A DNA stretch of 64,000 bases from Nosema muscidifuracis (GCA_028335825.1 JAIOKI010000019.1:248001-312000); one strand, 5' to 3'; counted from the stretch's first letter, positions 40,963-51,044 are shown. Notes: generated from the letters alone by a model not told the origin. Made by a program: numbers and translations.

Positions 40963-43080
40963 TCAAAGAAATGCCTTTCTTTCATAATCTTGTATACTTT
41001 TACATTCATCTAATATTTTTAAATGTATTTCTTTAAATCTTATACTCTTTTTATTATCTATCTTATTAAACATCTTATTTACTAAATATCTCATCCAATA
41101 TACATTATTTATAGGATAAAATCCTTTCCAATCTCCTTTACTAGATACAAGCATATCTCTATAAACTTGAAATTGTTCATCATATAAAGCATCCCCTTGA
41201 AATATCCAATCCATTTTATTAAGATCAGTATAAATAATTTCTTCTTGATATTTTAATCTAGATAGAGTAAAATCTATAATTCTTATTTCATTATTTTTTA
41301 TTAAAATATTTCCCCAATGAAGATCTCTATGTTCAAATTCATATTCACTTTCTAATTCTGATAAAATATTCGTTATATTTTTTAATGTTCGTATTATTTC
41401 ATTTACAGTTCTAAATTTATATTTCTCTATTGATTTACCTCCATCATTTGTTACTAATACTCCATATTCTTGTTTACTATTATATTTATCAGGTCTATCA
41501 TTCTCCTCAAATCCAAAATTATCCCATGCTTTTAAATAATGAGGAGTATATCTTCCTTTTACTATACTAACAGATTCTACTCTACATATTCCTGGATTAG
41601 TTGATATTATTTTCTGGATTTTACATTCTCTAATAAAATCTTCTTTATTAGTTAATCCTTTATTATCTAATGGTACTATTTTATATACAAAATTTGTAGT
41701 TTTAAATACTTCACTAAATGATGCTTCTGCTATTTTTATTACATTCTGTGGTAGATCAGTAAAATTCTTATATTCAATTTTTAGTAGATTATCTTCTATT
41801 TCATTAAATAAATTATTCTTTTTTAAAATATCATTATTTAATAAAGGAACATCAAAAAAGACTTCATCACTTAATAAATCTCCGAATATAATACTTTCTC
41901 TTGGATTTGTTTTTTTATTATCTTTATTATGTGATTTATTATGTAATTTATTATTATCTTTCTTAGTAAGTTTCTTATGTAATTTATTATTATCTATTTT
42001 GATATCTTTCTTATATATTTTATTATTATCTTTATTATGTGATTTATTATGTAATTTATTATTATCTTTCTTAGTAAGTTTCTTATGTAATTTATTATTA
42101 TCTATTTTGATATCTTTCTTATATATTTTATTATTATCTTTATTATGTGATTTATTATGTAATTTATTATTATCTTTCTTAGTAAGTTTCTTATGTAATT
42201 TATTATTATCTATTTTGATATCTTTCTTATATATTTTATTATCATATATTTTGATATCTTTAATATTTTTCTTAGTATTATTCTTAATATCTTTCTTATA
42301 TAGATTATTATCTTTTTTATATAAAATATTATCATCTATTTTGATATCTTTCTTATGTAAATTTTTATCATATATTTTGATATCTTTAATATTCTTCTTA
42401 ATATCCTTCCTATCTAATTTATCTTTAAAATCATTTCTTATACAAATCTTCTTTAAAGGTGTTCCATCATAAGAATCATTTTTATTAAAAATATCCTTAT
42501 ACAAAATATTATATCCATACTCAATTAATCTATTTTCATTAATAATATTATAAACATATTCAACATTCCTCTTATAAAAACATACCATCTTCTTAATATC
42601 AATCATCCAATTAAATTCCTCTGATATATTAGAAAAAACAAAGAAAATATTTCTAAGAACATCATTAACATCAATAAAAATAGAATCATGTAAATCTATA
42701 TTAATAGACTTTAATATCTTATAAAAGATATTGTTATTTGTTTTTAATATTGGTAGTATATCATTTATATACTCAATAAGACTAATTGATAATATTAGAT
42801 GATCTTTGTATACAGATTTATATTCCCAGTTTATGCTTTGATTTATTTTTTTTATATTTAATTCTGATGAAATTATGCAATAAATTTTATTTATAACATC
42901 ATTAAGAATATTTATGTTGTAATCAAGTATCTGGTAATTTACTTGGTAAAATGAACTATCATTACAAGACATTTCTATAGAAGTTTCTCTATTTTTTATA
43001 GAATTAAATAATGAATGGATGTCTGTATCTAATAATGATTTATCTTCTTGATATTCAGTTAAGTTTTTATCAGTGTGCAT
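40963..43080 (-). CDS. haspin-like histone H3 kinase with internal repeats
   Basis: 705 aa. The C-terminal 270 residues are a haspin-type kinase, which in other eukaryotes phosphorylates histone H3 Thr3 in mitosis and brings Aurora B to centromeres. Motifs: IAEASFSEVFKTTNFVYKIV (atypical glycine loop and Lys), RECKIQKIISTNPG, ALKAW-like HYLKAWDNF, YGVLVTNDGGKSIE (the family's hinge), FEHRDLHWGNILI (H584, D586) and IIDFTLSRL, where haspin has DYT/DFT in place of DFG. FQGD.YDEQFQVYRDM matches the family C-lobe. Residues about 225-390 are Lys/Asn/Asp low complexity including a 36-residue tandem repeat. The N-terminal 200 residues are helical and unassigned. AATAACCCTTTTTGAA precedes the ATG. Confidence 0.88.
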   Translation of the reverse strand: MHTDKNLTEYQEDKSLLDTDIHSLFNSIKNRETSIEMSCNDSSFYQVNYQILDYNINILNDVINKIYCIISSELNIKKINQSINWEYKSVYKDHLILSISLIEYINDILPILKTNNNIFYKILKSINIDLHDSIFIDVNDVLRNIFFVFSNISEEFNWMIDIKKMVCFYKRNVEYVYNIINENRLIEYGYNILYKDIFNKNDSYDGTPLKKICIRNDFKDKLDRKDIKKNIKDIKIYDKNLHKKDIKIDDNILYKKDNNLYKKDIKNNTKKNIKDIKIYDNKIYKKDIKIDNNKLHKKLTKKDNNKLHNKSHNKDNNKIYKKDIKIDNNKLHKKLTKKDNNKLHNKSHNKDNNKIYKKDIKIDNNKLHKKLTKKDNNKLHNKSHNKDNKKTNPRESIIFGDLLSDEVFFDVPLLNNDILKKNNLFNEIEDNLLKIEYKNFTDLPQNVIKIAEASFSEVFKTTNFVYKIVPLDNKGLTNKEDFIRECKIQKIISTNPGICRVESVSIVKGRYTPHYLKAWDNFGFEENDRPDKYNSKQEYGVLVTNDGGKSIEKYKFRTVNEIIRTLKNITNILSELESEYEFEHRDLHWGNILIKNNEIRIIDFTLSRLKYQEEIIYTDLNKMDWIFQGDALYDEQFQVYRDMLVSSKGDWKGFYPINNVYWMRYLVNKMFNKIDNKKSIRFKEIHLKILDECKSIQDYERKAFL
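41916..42240 (-). repeat. 108-bp in-frame tandem repeat in the haspin gene
   Basis: Three copies with GATATC marks at 42001, 42109 and 42217, exactly 108 bp (36 codons) apart and nearly identical. Each codes for KIYKKDIKIDNNKLHKK-type sequence. Confidence 0.92.
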
Positions 43081-43272
43081 TTCAAAAAGGGTTATTTAAA
43101 ATAATATTTATAACATCAGGTAGTAACTAATTAATATAAAGTATTAAGATAAAGTGTTAATATTAAGTATTAGATTAAAGTATTAATTTATTACATCAAG
43201 TAGTAACTAATTAAAAAATAAACATTTCTTAAATTAAATTTATATTATCTAATTTAATTATGTTTTATAGAA

Positions 43273-44966
43273 TAAATCCTATACATAAATATACCTAGTA
43301 AATCCTATACATAAATATACCTAGTAAATCCTATACATAAATATACCTAGTAAATCCTATACATAAATATACCTAGTAAATCCTATACATAAATATACCT
43401 AGTAAATCCTATACATAAATATACCTAGTAAATCCTATACATAAATATACCTAGTAAATCCTATACATAAATATACCTAGTAAATCCTATACATAAATAT
43501 ACCTAGTAAATCCTATACATAAATATACCTAGTAAATCCTATACATAAATATACCTAGTAAATCCTATACATAAATATACCTAGTAAATCCTATACATAA
43601 ATATACCTAGTAAATCCTATACATAAATATACCTAGTAAATCCTATACATAAATATACCTAGTAAATCCTATACATAAATATACCTAGTAAATCCTATAC
43701 ATAAATATACCTAGTAAATCCTATACATAAATATACCTAGTAAATCCTATACATAAATATACCTAGTAAATCCTATACATAAATATACCTAGTAAATCCT
43801 ATACATAAATATACCTAGTAAATCCTATACATAAATATACCTAGTAAATCCTATACATAAATATACCTAGTAAATCCTATACATAAATATACCTAGTAAA
43901 TCCTATACATAAATATACCTAGTAAATCCTATACATAAATATACCTAGTAAATCCTATACATAAATATACCTAGTAAATCCTATACATAAATATACCTAG
44001 TAAATCCTATACATAAATATACCTAGTAAATCCTATACATAAATATACCTAGTAAATCCTATACATAAATATACCTAGTAAATCCTATACATAAATATAC
44101 CTAGTAAATCCTATACATAAATATACCTAGTAAATCCTATACATAAATATACCTAGTAAATCCTATACATAAATATACCTAGTAAATCCTATACATAAAT
44201 ATACCTAGTAAATCCTATACATAAATATACCTAGTAAATCCTATACATAAATATACCTAGTAAATCCTATACATAAATATACCTAGTAAATCCTATACAT
44301 AAATATACCTAGTAAATCCTATACATAAATATACCTAGTAAATCCTATACATAAATATACCTAGTAAATCCTATACATAAATATACCTAGTAAATCCTAT
44401 ACATAAATATACCTAGTAAATCCTATACATAAATATACCTAGTAAATCCTATACATAAATATACCTAGTAAATCCTATACATAAATATACCTAGTAAATC
44501 CTATACATAAATATACCTAGTAAATCCTATACATAAATATACCTAGTAAATCCTATACATAAATATACCTAGTAAATCCTATACATAAATATACCTAGTA
44601 AATCCTATACATAAATATACCTAGTAAATCCTATACATAAATATACCTAGTAAATCCTATACATAAATATACCTAGTAAATCCTATACATAAATATACCT
44701 AGTAAATCCTATACATAAATATACCTAGTAAATCCTATACATAAATATACCTAGTAAATCCTATACATAAATATACCTAGTAAATCCTATACATAAATAT
44801 ACCTAGTAAATCCTATACATAAATATACCTAGTAAATCCTATACAAAAAAATATCTATAAGAAATCCTATACAAAAAAATATCTATAAGAAATCCTATAC
44901 AAAAAAATATCTATAAGAAATCCTATACAAAAAAATATCTATAAGAAATCCTATACATAAAAACCC
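43273..44966. repeat. minisatellite: 60 copies of a 26-bp unit plus four of a 28-bp variant
   Basis: From 43273 to 44832 (1,560 bp) the unit TAAATCCTATAC/ATAAATATACCTAG repeats 60 times with no difference that I can see. From 44833 to 44944 come four 28-bp units with the same first half (AAATCCTATAC) and a changed second half (AAAAAAATATCTATAAG), then a partial unit running into the stop codon of the SLY1 gene at 44968. It lies between SLY1 (3' side) and the haspin gene (5' side). Confidence 0.97.
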
Positions 44967-44967
44967 T

Positions 44968-46053
44968 TTAATTATTTTTTATACTACGCTCTACTTGTTC
45001 AATAAATCTCTTTGCATTTAAAACCTCTGTTCCTCCATAAATTATAGGTACCCGTATTCTTTCTTCAAGTATCTTCAAAGTTTTTAATTCTGAATATGTA
45101 CATCCTCCTATCATACATACCACTACACTAGATATATCTTTCTTATCACAAGATCCTAATATTTTATAATTAGAAGATGATCCTAAATTATTCCAAACAT
45201 CCTCTACTAAATCAGAAATAGGTGATTTCTCTCTTACAGGTAAAAATTTTTGTACATTACCCATTATAGAAGATACTACATTAGATAACTTACTTTTTTC
45301 TATAGTAGTTTTAGTACGATACTTTTTAAAATATTCAACTGCTTCTGATTTTATATTTCTCTTTTTTAACATAGCTTCTGCTACTTCTGTATCTTTATTT
45401 ATTATACTAAGTGCTAATCTCAAAATATCTTCATCAGTTCCTTTTTCAGATATCATCATTAGATCTTCTTCTGTGTATCCTGTCTTCTCTATTTTATAAA
45501 AATCATCAATATTTCTTTTTTTAATTTCTTCTACCATTTCTAAACATATTGAAATATGTGAATTTACTGAATCATTTTTCTTTGCTAATTCAGGAGCTTT
45601 TTCTAAAGTATCTTGTATACTTTTTTTATCACTTTTACTATCTATACTTCTTAAAGCCATTTCTTTCTTATATTCTAATAAAGATCTTTCTACTCTTTCA
45701 ACTACTAAAGGAAAATATTCATTTCTATTATCTTTCCAAAGTGGATCACTTGGATCTAAATCATAAACTTTATTATCTTTATTAATAAATATCTTATTAT
45801 TATTAAGATCTAATAAATCATCCATAAGAGCACTATAACTCCATACATGTTGTATAGGAGTAAATATATCATAATCTCTATTAATTAATATTAATAGAGG
45901 TTTCTTATTATTATATGTTGTATTGTTATTATTGTTATATATTGTATTATTATTATTACTGTTATATATATTATTGTTATATGTTGTATTGTTATTGTTA
46001 TTATATATATTATTGTTATAAACCTTATCTACATTATTATATACCTTATCTAA

Positions 46054-46140
<87 letters not shown>

Positions 46141-46746
46141 GTTATTATTATAAACCTTATCTAAATTATTGTTAGATGTCTTCTCTTCTATCATTTTAAT
46201 AATATTATGAGTCATCTCATCTGTACTACATAAAACTGGTACTGATCCTAATGTTACACAAATACTAACTAAAGATTTAACAATCTGTCTCCATTCAGAA
46301 ATATCATCTTTTTTTATATAAGAATCTACCATATTAAATGTAAAGAAATCATCTTGTAAACTTATAAAATCAACATATTGATCAGTAATCTGTGATATTT
46401 TAAGACCAAGACCTTTCCTTGAAAGACCTACAGCAAGTTTTTCAAGATCTTTTCTTTTTATTGTACTAGAACTGTGAACATGATAATCACTATAAAGATT
46501 ATTTAAAACATCTTTAGATATTTCATTAACATCTGATACAAAATAAATAGCAGGGGTATTTGAAATGGGATACCTTGTATTTGATATAAGGAAGTATGAA
46601 GTTATACCACAATCACGAAGTTCTTTTATTTTAAGAAGTGGGGATATAATAGATTGAGTATGTTTATCTAGTATAAGAACTTTCCATGGATGGCTGTGTG
46701 AATTTAAGAATTTAAGGATTCTTGATTTTTGTAATTCCCTTAACAT
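44968..46746 (-). CDS. SLY1: SM-family vesicle fusion factor Sly1
   Basis: Sec1/Munc18-family protein that binds ER-Golgi SNAREs (Sed5, Ufe1) and promotes membrane fusion. 592 aa. The N-terminus LRELQKSRILKFLNSH, WKVLILDKHTQSIISPLL, KELRDCGITSYFLI and TPAIYFVSDV match the Sly1 pattern (WKVLxxDxxxxxIISPLLxxxxLRxxGxT). LLILINRDYDIFTPIQHVW is the SM core block with RxxD. The end VVCMIGGCTYSELKTLKIL and PIIYGGTEVLNAKRFIEQV matches the family's final strand-helix. About 33 consecutive Asn plus smaller Asn runs (residues about 195-285) sit in a loop between conserved blocks. ATACCCTTTC precedes the ATG. The next gene upstream codes for a t-SNARE, its likely type of partner. Confidence 0.88.
46054..46150 (-). 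repeat. trinucleotide (AAT)n run encoding poly-Asn in SLY1
   Basis: About 32 pure ATT triplets on the plus strand (AAT codons on the coding strand), flanked by shorter impure Asn/Thr/Tyr repeats from 45910. Confidence 0.92.
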
Positions 46747-47062
46747 GAAAGGGTATTGAAAAATAAATCTTTAATTATTTGATTAAGAAAAGTACTTATT
46801 AAATATTTTTCTTTTAGATCAATAAGATGTATAAATATAAGATGTGTGTATAAATATAAAATGTATAAAAATATAAGATGTATAAATAAATATAAGATGT
46901 AGATTAAATATAAGATGTGTTTATAAAATATTAGTTGTATGTATAAATGAATACAAGATGTATAAATAAATAAATATAGCATAAATATTAAATGAATATA
47001 AATATAAAATATAGCATAAATAAAGCATAAAATAAATATAAAAAATCCTAAATTATATTTAT
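46747..47062. other. intergenic region with AAATATAAGATGTATAAAT repeats
   Basis: About 46825-46980 repeats TATAAGATGTATAAATAAA. A minus-strand open frame here is a by-product of the repeat. No gene is seen. Confidence 0.6.
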
Positions 47063-47758
47063 TTACTTCTTATAGTACAAATGAAGGAAGAATATTATAA
47101 AAGTCAAACAGAACATTAAAATTATAAAAAATCTTCTAAAAAAGCTTCCTACTTCAGTAACCTTTTCTACTGTATCTTTACTACTTCTTACTGATTCATA
47201 AATATCTCCTACTTTTGAAATTACATCATCTATACGTTCATCTTGTATATTAAGCTGTTCTGATATATTTTCTTGTATACTTTCTATCTCAAGAAGTCTC
47301 TGTCTTGTAACTTGATATCTTTCTAATACACTATTCCCCATTATTTCCATGGTTTCTTGATCCATATGTTGTATCTCAGGTGATGTCTTATATGACTTAG
47401 GCCTTTCTGGTTCTAAATCTATATTAAGGGATCCTTTCTTAATTTTTAATCTTTCTAATCTTAATTTTGTATTAATTATAAGTGATTGAATAATTTTCTT
47501 AACTCCTTCAAAATGTATTACTTCATCTTTTGTTCCTTCTATAGATATCACATTAAGAGTCTGTTGTACATTATCAGATATTTTAGAGATACTCTTCTCT
47601 AATATTAAAATATTTTTATAAGATAGAGTAGATGTTATACTTTTATTAAGTTTATGTATATCATAATAAATATCATCATAAAATAATATTTTATTTTTAG
47701 GAATGGGTTTTTGATCAGGTATGTTTATGTATTTCATGTATTCATCTGTTCTATTCAT
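47063..47758 (-). CDS. t-SNARE (syntaxin-type, possibly Ufe1/syntaxin-18-like)
   Basis: 231-aa tail-anchored Q-SNARE. Residues about 30-110 form helical N-terminal sequence. A SNARE-type coiled coil runs from about residue 145 to 205 (ERYQVTRQRLLEIESIQENI, then SEQLNIQDERIDDVISKVGD) with a candidate zero-layer Gln in NIQDERID. A C-terminal membrane anchor (FFIILMFCLTFIIFFLHLYY) is followed by only KK. This layout is that of syntaxins; the IQxxxxxQxxxQxxxID pattern is closest to ER-type Ufe1/syntaxin 18. A Qc-type or Sec20/Use1-like SNARE is also possible. It lies next to SLY1 on the same strand, and Sly1 proteins bind ER-Golgi syntaxins. TTTATCCCT directly precedes the ATG. Confidence 0.65.
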   Translation of the reverse strand: MNRTDEYMKYINIPDQKPIPKNKILFYDDIYYDIHKLNKSITSTLSYKNILILEKSISKISDNVQQTLNVISIEGTKDEVIHFEGVKKIIQSLIINTKLRLERLKIKKGSLNIDLEPERPKSYKTSPEIQHMDQETMEIMGNSVLERYQVTRQRLLEIESIQENISEQLNIQDERIDDVISKVGDIYESVRSSKDTVEKVTEVGSFFRRFFIILMFCLTFIIFFLHLYYKK

Positions 47759-48037
47759 AGGGATAAAAAAAATATATTATAAAATTATTATACAATAAAA
47801 ATATTATACAATTATAATATAAATAAAGTTACTATATAATAAGGGTATTATACAATTATAATATATGAGAGTACATTATACAATTGATATATAATATTAT
47901 ACAATTAATATATTATAAGGGTATTATACAATAAATGTATTATACAATAAAGGTATTATACAATATAATATATTATAAAGATCTTATACAACAAAGGTCT
48001 TATACAATATAATATAAATAAAGATATTATAAATATT
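47759..48037. repeat. degenerate ATTATACAAT repeats between genes
   Basis: Many copies of TATTATACAATA(T/A)A with spacers AAGGGT or AAAGGT. No gene is seen. Confidence 0.7.
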
Positions 48038-48547
48038 TTAACACTTTCTTAATTCATTTATAATTTCCAATACTTTTTCTGTATCACAATTCTGTATCTT
48101 CTCTATATCATATTCATAAAGAATAGTCTTATTAGTCTCTATTAATTTTTTTCTTTTTATTTCTCTACCTTCTATTTCTTTAACTTCTACTAAATTAGCA
48201 TCCCAACTTACTCTTCGTATTCTGTTTGATAATTTAATTATTTTAATTAAATCATAATCTTTTATTTCTTCTTCTGTATAAACACATAAACTAAGAATTT
48301 CTTTCAATAATTTTATATTATCAGTGTATAAAGGAAACATCTTTAAATATTTGATAAAGATTTTTGATTTTCGTAATGAATAAGGATTTCTTAAATTTAT
48401 ACTAAGAAAATGTGATTTCTTATCTTCATAAAGATCCATATCTTCTATAGCTGATAATTCTGTATCAAGATGAGACTCTTCATTATTAATATATTCTTTT
48501 TTATTATTATTAATATATTCTTTTTTATTATTATTTATTTCTTTCAT
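48038..48547 (-). CDS. candidate PP1-regulatory protein (TFIIS-N-like domain plus RVxF motif)
   Basis: 169 aa. The N-terminus has two copies of KKEYINNN. Residues about 55-110 are helical (IFIKYLKMFPLYTDNIKLLK, then EILSLCVYTEEEIKDYDLI) and end with KLSNRIRR, resembling the TFIIS N-terminal/LW fold in which an initial helix bundle ends in a short Lys/Arg block. Immediately after comes RRVSWDANLVEVKEIE. RRVSW is a good PP1-docking RVxF motif, and VxWxxxLVxVKEIE resembles the corresponding stretch of PNUTS/Ref2-type PP1 partners of the polyadenylation machinery. Both points are pattern matches only. CTCACCCCTAAT directly precedes the ATG, supporting translation. Confidence 0.4.
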   Translation of the reverse strand: MKEINNNKKEYINNNKKEYINNEESHLDTELSAIEDMDLYEDKKSHFLSINLRNPYSLRKSKIFIKYLKMFPLYTDNIKLLKEILSLCVYTEEEIKDYDLIKIIKLSNRIRRVSWDANLVEVKEIEGREIKRKKLIETNKTILYEYDIEKIQNCDTEKVLEIINELRKC

Positions 48548-48656
48548 ATTAGGGGTGAGTTTTTTAATATGTAATTTTTTTAGGAAATGACTTTTACTAT
48601 TTTTTGATAATCTCTTATGAAACTTTTCTTATTTAAAAATACCCCACTTATTATTT

Positions 48657-49001
48657 ATGAAATATAATCAATTTATAAGAAACTCTCTTGAAAATATGGG
48701 AAGTTCATTCTTATTTGGCATAGGTACAAAACTTCTTCTTAAATATCCTGATTTATATGGATTAAGAGAATGTGTTAAATCAGGGTTACAAATGTGTAAT
48801 TACACAATGGTACATTCTATAAATGTATTGGTTCTTAGTAAGTTGGGAATTGATGGTTTTCTTCTATCCCTTTCTAGTGTGTTTCTTACTAGCTTTTTTT
48901 TTGGTATGAGAAATGGAGTAGAATATGCTAGGAAAGATGGGATGAATAGTGTAGTGAGTAATATTGTGAAGGGGGTTATAGGGAGAGTTGGTAGATTTTA
49001 A
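48657..49001 (+). CDS. candidate Tim17/22/23-family translocase subunit (mitosome)
   Basis: 114 aa with three or four hydrophobic, glycine-containing segments: NMGSSFLFGIGTKLLL, MVHSINVLVLSKLGIDGFLL, SLSSVFLTSFFFGMRNGV. The last part reads ARKDGMNSVVSNIVKGVIG, which fits the family signature RxKxDxxNSVxxxxxxGxxxG. Microsporidia keep a minimal mitosome import system with a Tim22-like inner-membrane channel, so the call is sensible, but the protein is short and diverged. The upstream context is ATACCCCACTTATTATTT before the ATG. It is divergent from the candidate PP1-regulatory gene, with about 110 bp between the two ATGs. A different small membrane protein is possible. Confidence 0.5.
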   Translation: MKYNQFIRNSLENMGSSFLFGIGTKLLLKYPDLYGLRECVKSGLQMCNYTMVHSINVLVLSKLGIDGFLLSLSSVFLTSFFFGMRNGVEYARKDGMNSVVSNIVKGVIGRVGRF

Positions 49002-49343
49002 TTATATCTTAATATATTTTTTATACTATTTTATTATATTTATTTCTATTTATTACATTTTTTCTATTTATTATATTTATTATATTTTTTTATATTTTTT
49101 TATATACTATTTTTCATATATTTTTTCTATTTATGCTATTTATTATATTTTTTCTATTTATTATATTTTATTTATGCTATTTTTTTTAATATATTTTTTT
49201 TAATATATTTTTTCATATATTTATTTCTATTTATGCTATTTTATTTATGCAAATTAATCAATAAAAATGTGATACTTCATAACCAACCATTTTTATAACA
49301 CTAAAGTATCAAACATAAAATTAATTTTTTTAAGCCCTTTCTC
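49002..49343. other. intergenic region of CTATTTATTATATTTTTT repeats
   Basis: About 49020-49245 is low-complexity CTATTTAT-TATATTTTTT sequence, open in one frame by chance. The end carries the eIF3a start motif (AAGCCCTTCTC before ATG). Confidence 0.55.
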
Positions 49344-51044
49344 ATGAACTTTGATGATATTCTTAATACGAATAAAATAGATAAATTTATTTCTTCTAAT
49401 AGATATGATCCAGATTTAGTAAGTTCATTAATCCAATTTATAAATACAAAAGAAATTCGAGATTTCTGTTTGTACAAATCTATTCTTAATTCAATCACTG
49501 ATAATAAATTATATACAGACCTTGCTTTAGTATGGAATCTTCTTATACTTAGTATAAATGATAAAGATTATTCTTCTTTTGTTAATATTTGTGATAAATT
49601 ATCAGTATCACTTATTCAGAAATGTAAAGGTAGTTTGTATTCAAAATGTATTATTAAAAATATGGTGGATATTTCAATAAAGTTGTATGATAAACAATGG
49701 GAATATGAGAGTACAGTAGTAATTTATACTACATCCTTGTTTATAACTTCTAATTCTAATAAAATTAATGATGAAGTAATTAGTAAATATTATGAACTTG
49801 TTAGTTGTATTTTACTAAAAGGTAATTATTTCTATTCATATATTCATGCTATTTCTAAACTTAATTATAAGAAGAAGGTTAATAAGAAAATATTTGAATA
49901 TATTAAATATAAAAATGAAGGAAATAAATTTATGCAGATTTTATTGAAGATGGATATGTCAGATGATGTCATTAAAAAATATTTTAGTGATTGTGATAAT
50001 ACTGATATTTTAGAAGTTGATTATGAAAAATGGGATTTTTATATTAAGAATATTGGTAATAAAATATCTTATAAAGATAATATAATATTCTTAAGTTTTA
50101 TGATTAAGAATAATCTTTTATACAAGAAAGAAGGAGATTTTATAGAAATTCTTAATTATAAATATCAATCAGTAGATAATAAAGTACATGATATTATTGA
50201 TATATATAGAGAGAAGAAAGAAATTAAACAGAAGAAAGTAGAAGAAAATAAAAAAGTTGTACAGAAAAAAATAGAGAAAAAGAAAGAAATAAAACATCTT
50301 GATAATTTTTCAGTAAGAAAGGCTAAGTATAATATATATTGTGATATCCTTAAGAAAAGAGAAATTGACCAATCAAGAGAATTATTTTATAAAGAAAGAA
50401 ATCAAGAAAGAGAAAAACAACACAATCTTTACAATAAAATATTAGAAGATAAAAAGATATTCTTTATAGAAATTAAAGATGATTTAGAAGATATGTATAA
50501 AGAATTAGTAAGTAGAAAGAAAGATAATATATCAGAATATGTTAAACCAGTGATAAAAAGTGTAAGTAGAAGTTGGAGAGATGATGATATTGATGATAAA
50601 GTAGTTGGACCAGTATTTGTTAAGAAACAAGAAATAATTTCTGATAGACTTATTTACACATATGGAGGAAATAATACAGATAGCTATATTCCACCTAAAA
50701 ATAATATAGATAAGCCTTATACTCCAACTTTAACTAAGCCTTATACTCCTTTCAATAACTCATCTTTAGAAAAACCTTATACTCCAACTTTAACTAAGCC
50801 TTATACTTCTTCAAACATATCATCAACAGATAAGCCTTATACACCAACTTTAAATAAGTCTTATACTCCTTCAAACATATCATCAACAGATAAGCCCTAT
50901 ACTCCAACTTTAGAAAAACCTTATACTCCAACTTTAGAAAAACCTTATACTCCAACTTTAACTAAGCCTTATACTCCTCCTAGTAGAAACAATACTCAAC
51001 AAGGAAATGTTAACAAAAAAGATAAGTGGTATGATGATAATTAA
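49344..51044 (+). CDS. translation initiation factor eIF3 subunit a-like
   Basis: Scaffold of eIF3, which binds the 40S subunit and recruits initiation factors. 566 aa against about 960 in yeast. The N-terminal helical part has LYDKQWEYESTVVIY, then DEVISKYYELVSCILLKGNY followed by FYSYIHAISKL. This matches in order the eIF3a segments LExxLWQEAFRSxEDI and YYEKLALIFWKSGNYLFHAxAW. A PCI-like region follows, then a Lys/Glu-rich coiled coil (about 290-400: KKEIKQKKVEENKKVVQKK), then SRSWRDDD, reminiscent of the charged DRG region of larger eIF3a. The last 110 residues are KPYTPTL-type repeats. GCCCTTCTC directly precedes the ATG. Strong shortening at the C-terminus is normal for microsporidia. 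Confidence 0.65.
   Translation: MNFDDILNTNKIDKFISSNRYDPDLVSSLIQFINTKEIRDFCLYKSILNSITDNKLYTDLALVWNLLILSINDKDYSSFVNICDKLSVSLIQKCKGSLYSKCIIKNMVDISIKLYDKQWEYESTVVIYTTSLFITSNSNKINDEVISKYYELVSCILLKGNYFYSYIHAISKLNYKKKVNKKIFEYIKYKNEGNKFMQILLKMDMSDDVIKKYFSDCDNTDILEVDYEKWDFYIKNIGNKISYKDNIIFLSFMIKNNLLYKKEGDFIEILNYKYQSVDNKVHDIIDIYREKKEIKQKKVEENKKVVQKKIEKKKEIKHLDNFSVRKAKYNIYCDILKKREIDQSRELFYKERNQEREKQHNLYNKILEDKKIFFIEIKDDLEDMYKELVSRKKDNISEYVKPVIKSVSRSWRDDDIDDKVVGPVFVKKQEIISDRLIYTYGGNNTDSYIPPKNNIDKPYTPTLTKPYTPFNNSSLEKPYTPTLTKPYTSSNISSTDKPYTPTLNKSYTPSNISSTDKPYTPTLEKPYTPTLEKPYTPTLTKPYTPPSRNNTQQGNVNKKDKWYDDN
50708..50985 (+). repeat. in-frame PYTPTL repeats in the eIF3a-like gene
   Basis: About eleven copies of CCTTATACTCCAACTTTA(A/G) coding for KPYTPTL, some carrying the insert SSNISSTD. 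A Thr-Pro-rich, probably disordered tail. Confidence 0.85.

Noticed and set aside
41999-42472. 157-codon hydrophobic plus-strand frame
   Set aside because: Antisense of the haspin low-complexity block; Lys/Asn codons read as Leu/Phe on the other strand. Not a membrane protein.
45915-46175. 86-codon Tyr-rich plus-strand frame
   Set aside because: Antisense of the SLY1 poly-Asn region.
46740-46982. 80-codon minus-strand frame upstream of SLY1
   Set aside because: Repeats of TATAAGATGTATAAAT read as Leu/Tyr/Ile. SLY1 already starts at 46746 with a C-run.
48988-49203. 71-codon hydrophobic plus-strand frame overlapping the Tim-like gene end
   Set aside because: Low-complexity TATATTTTTT sequence open by chance; Tyr/Ile/Phe only.
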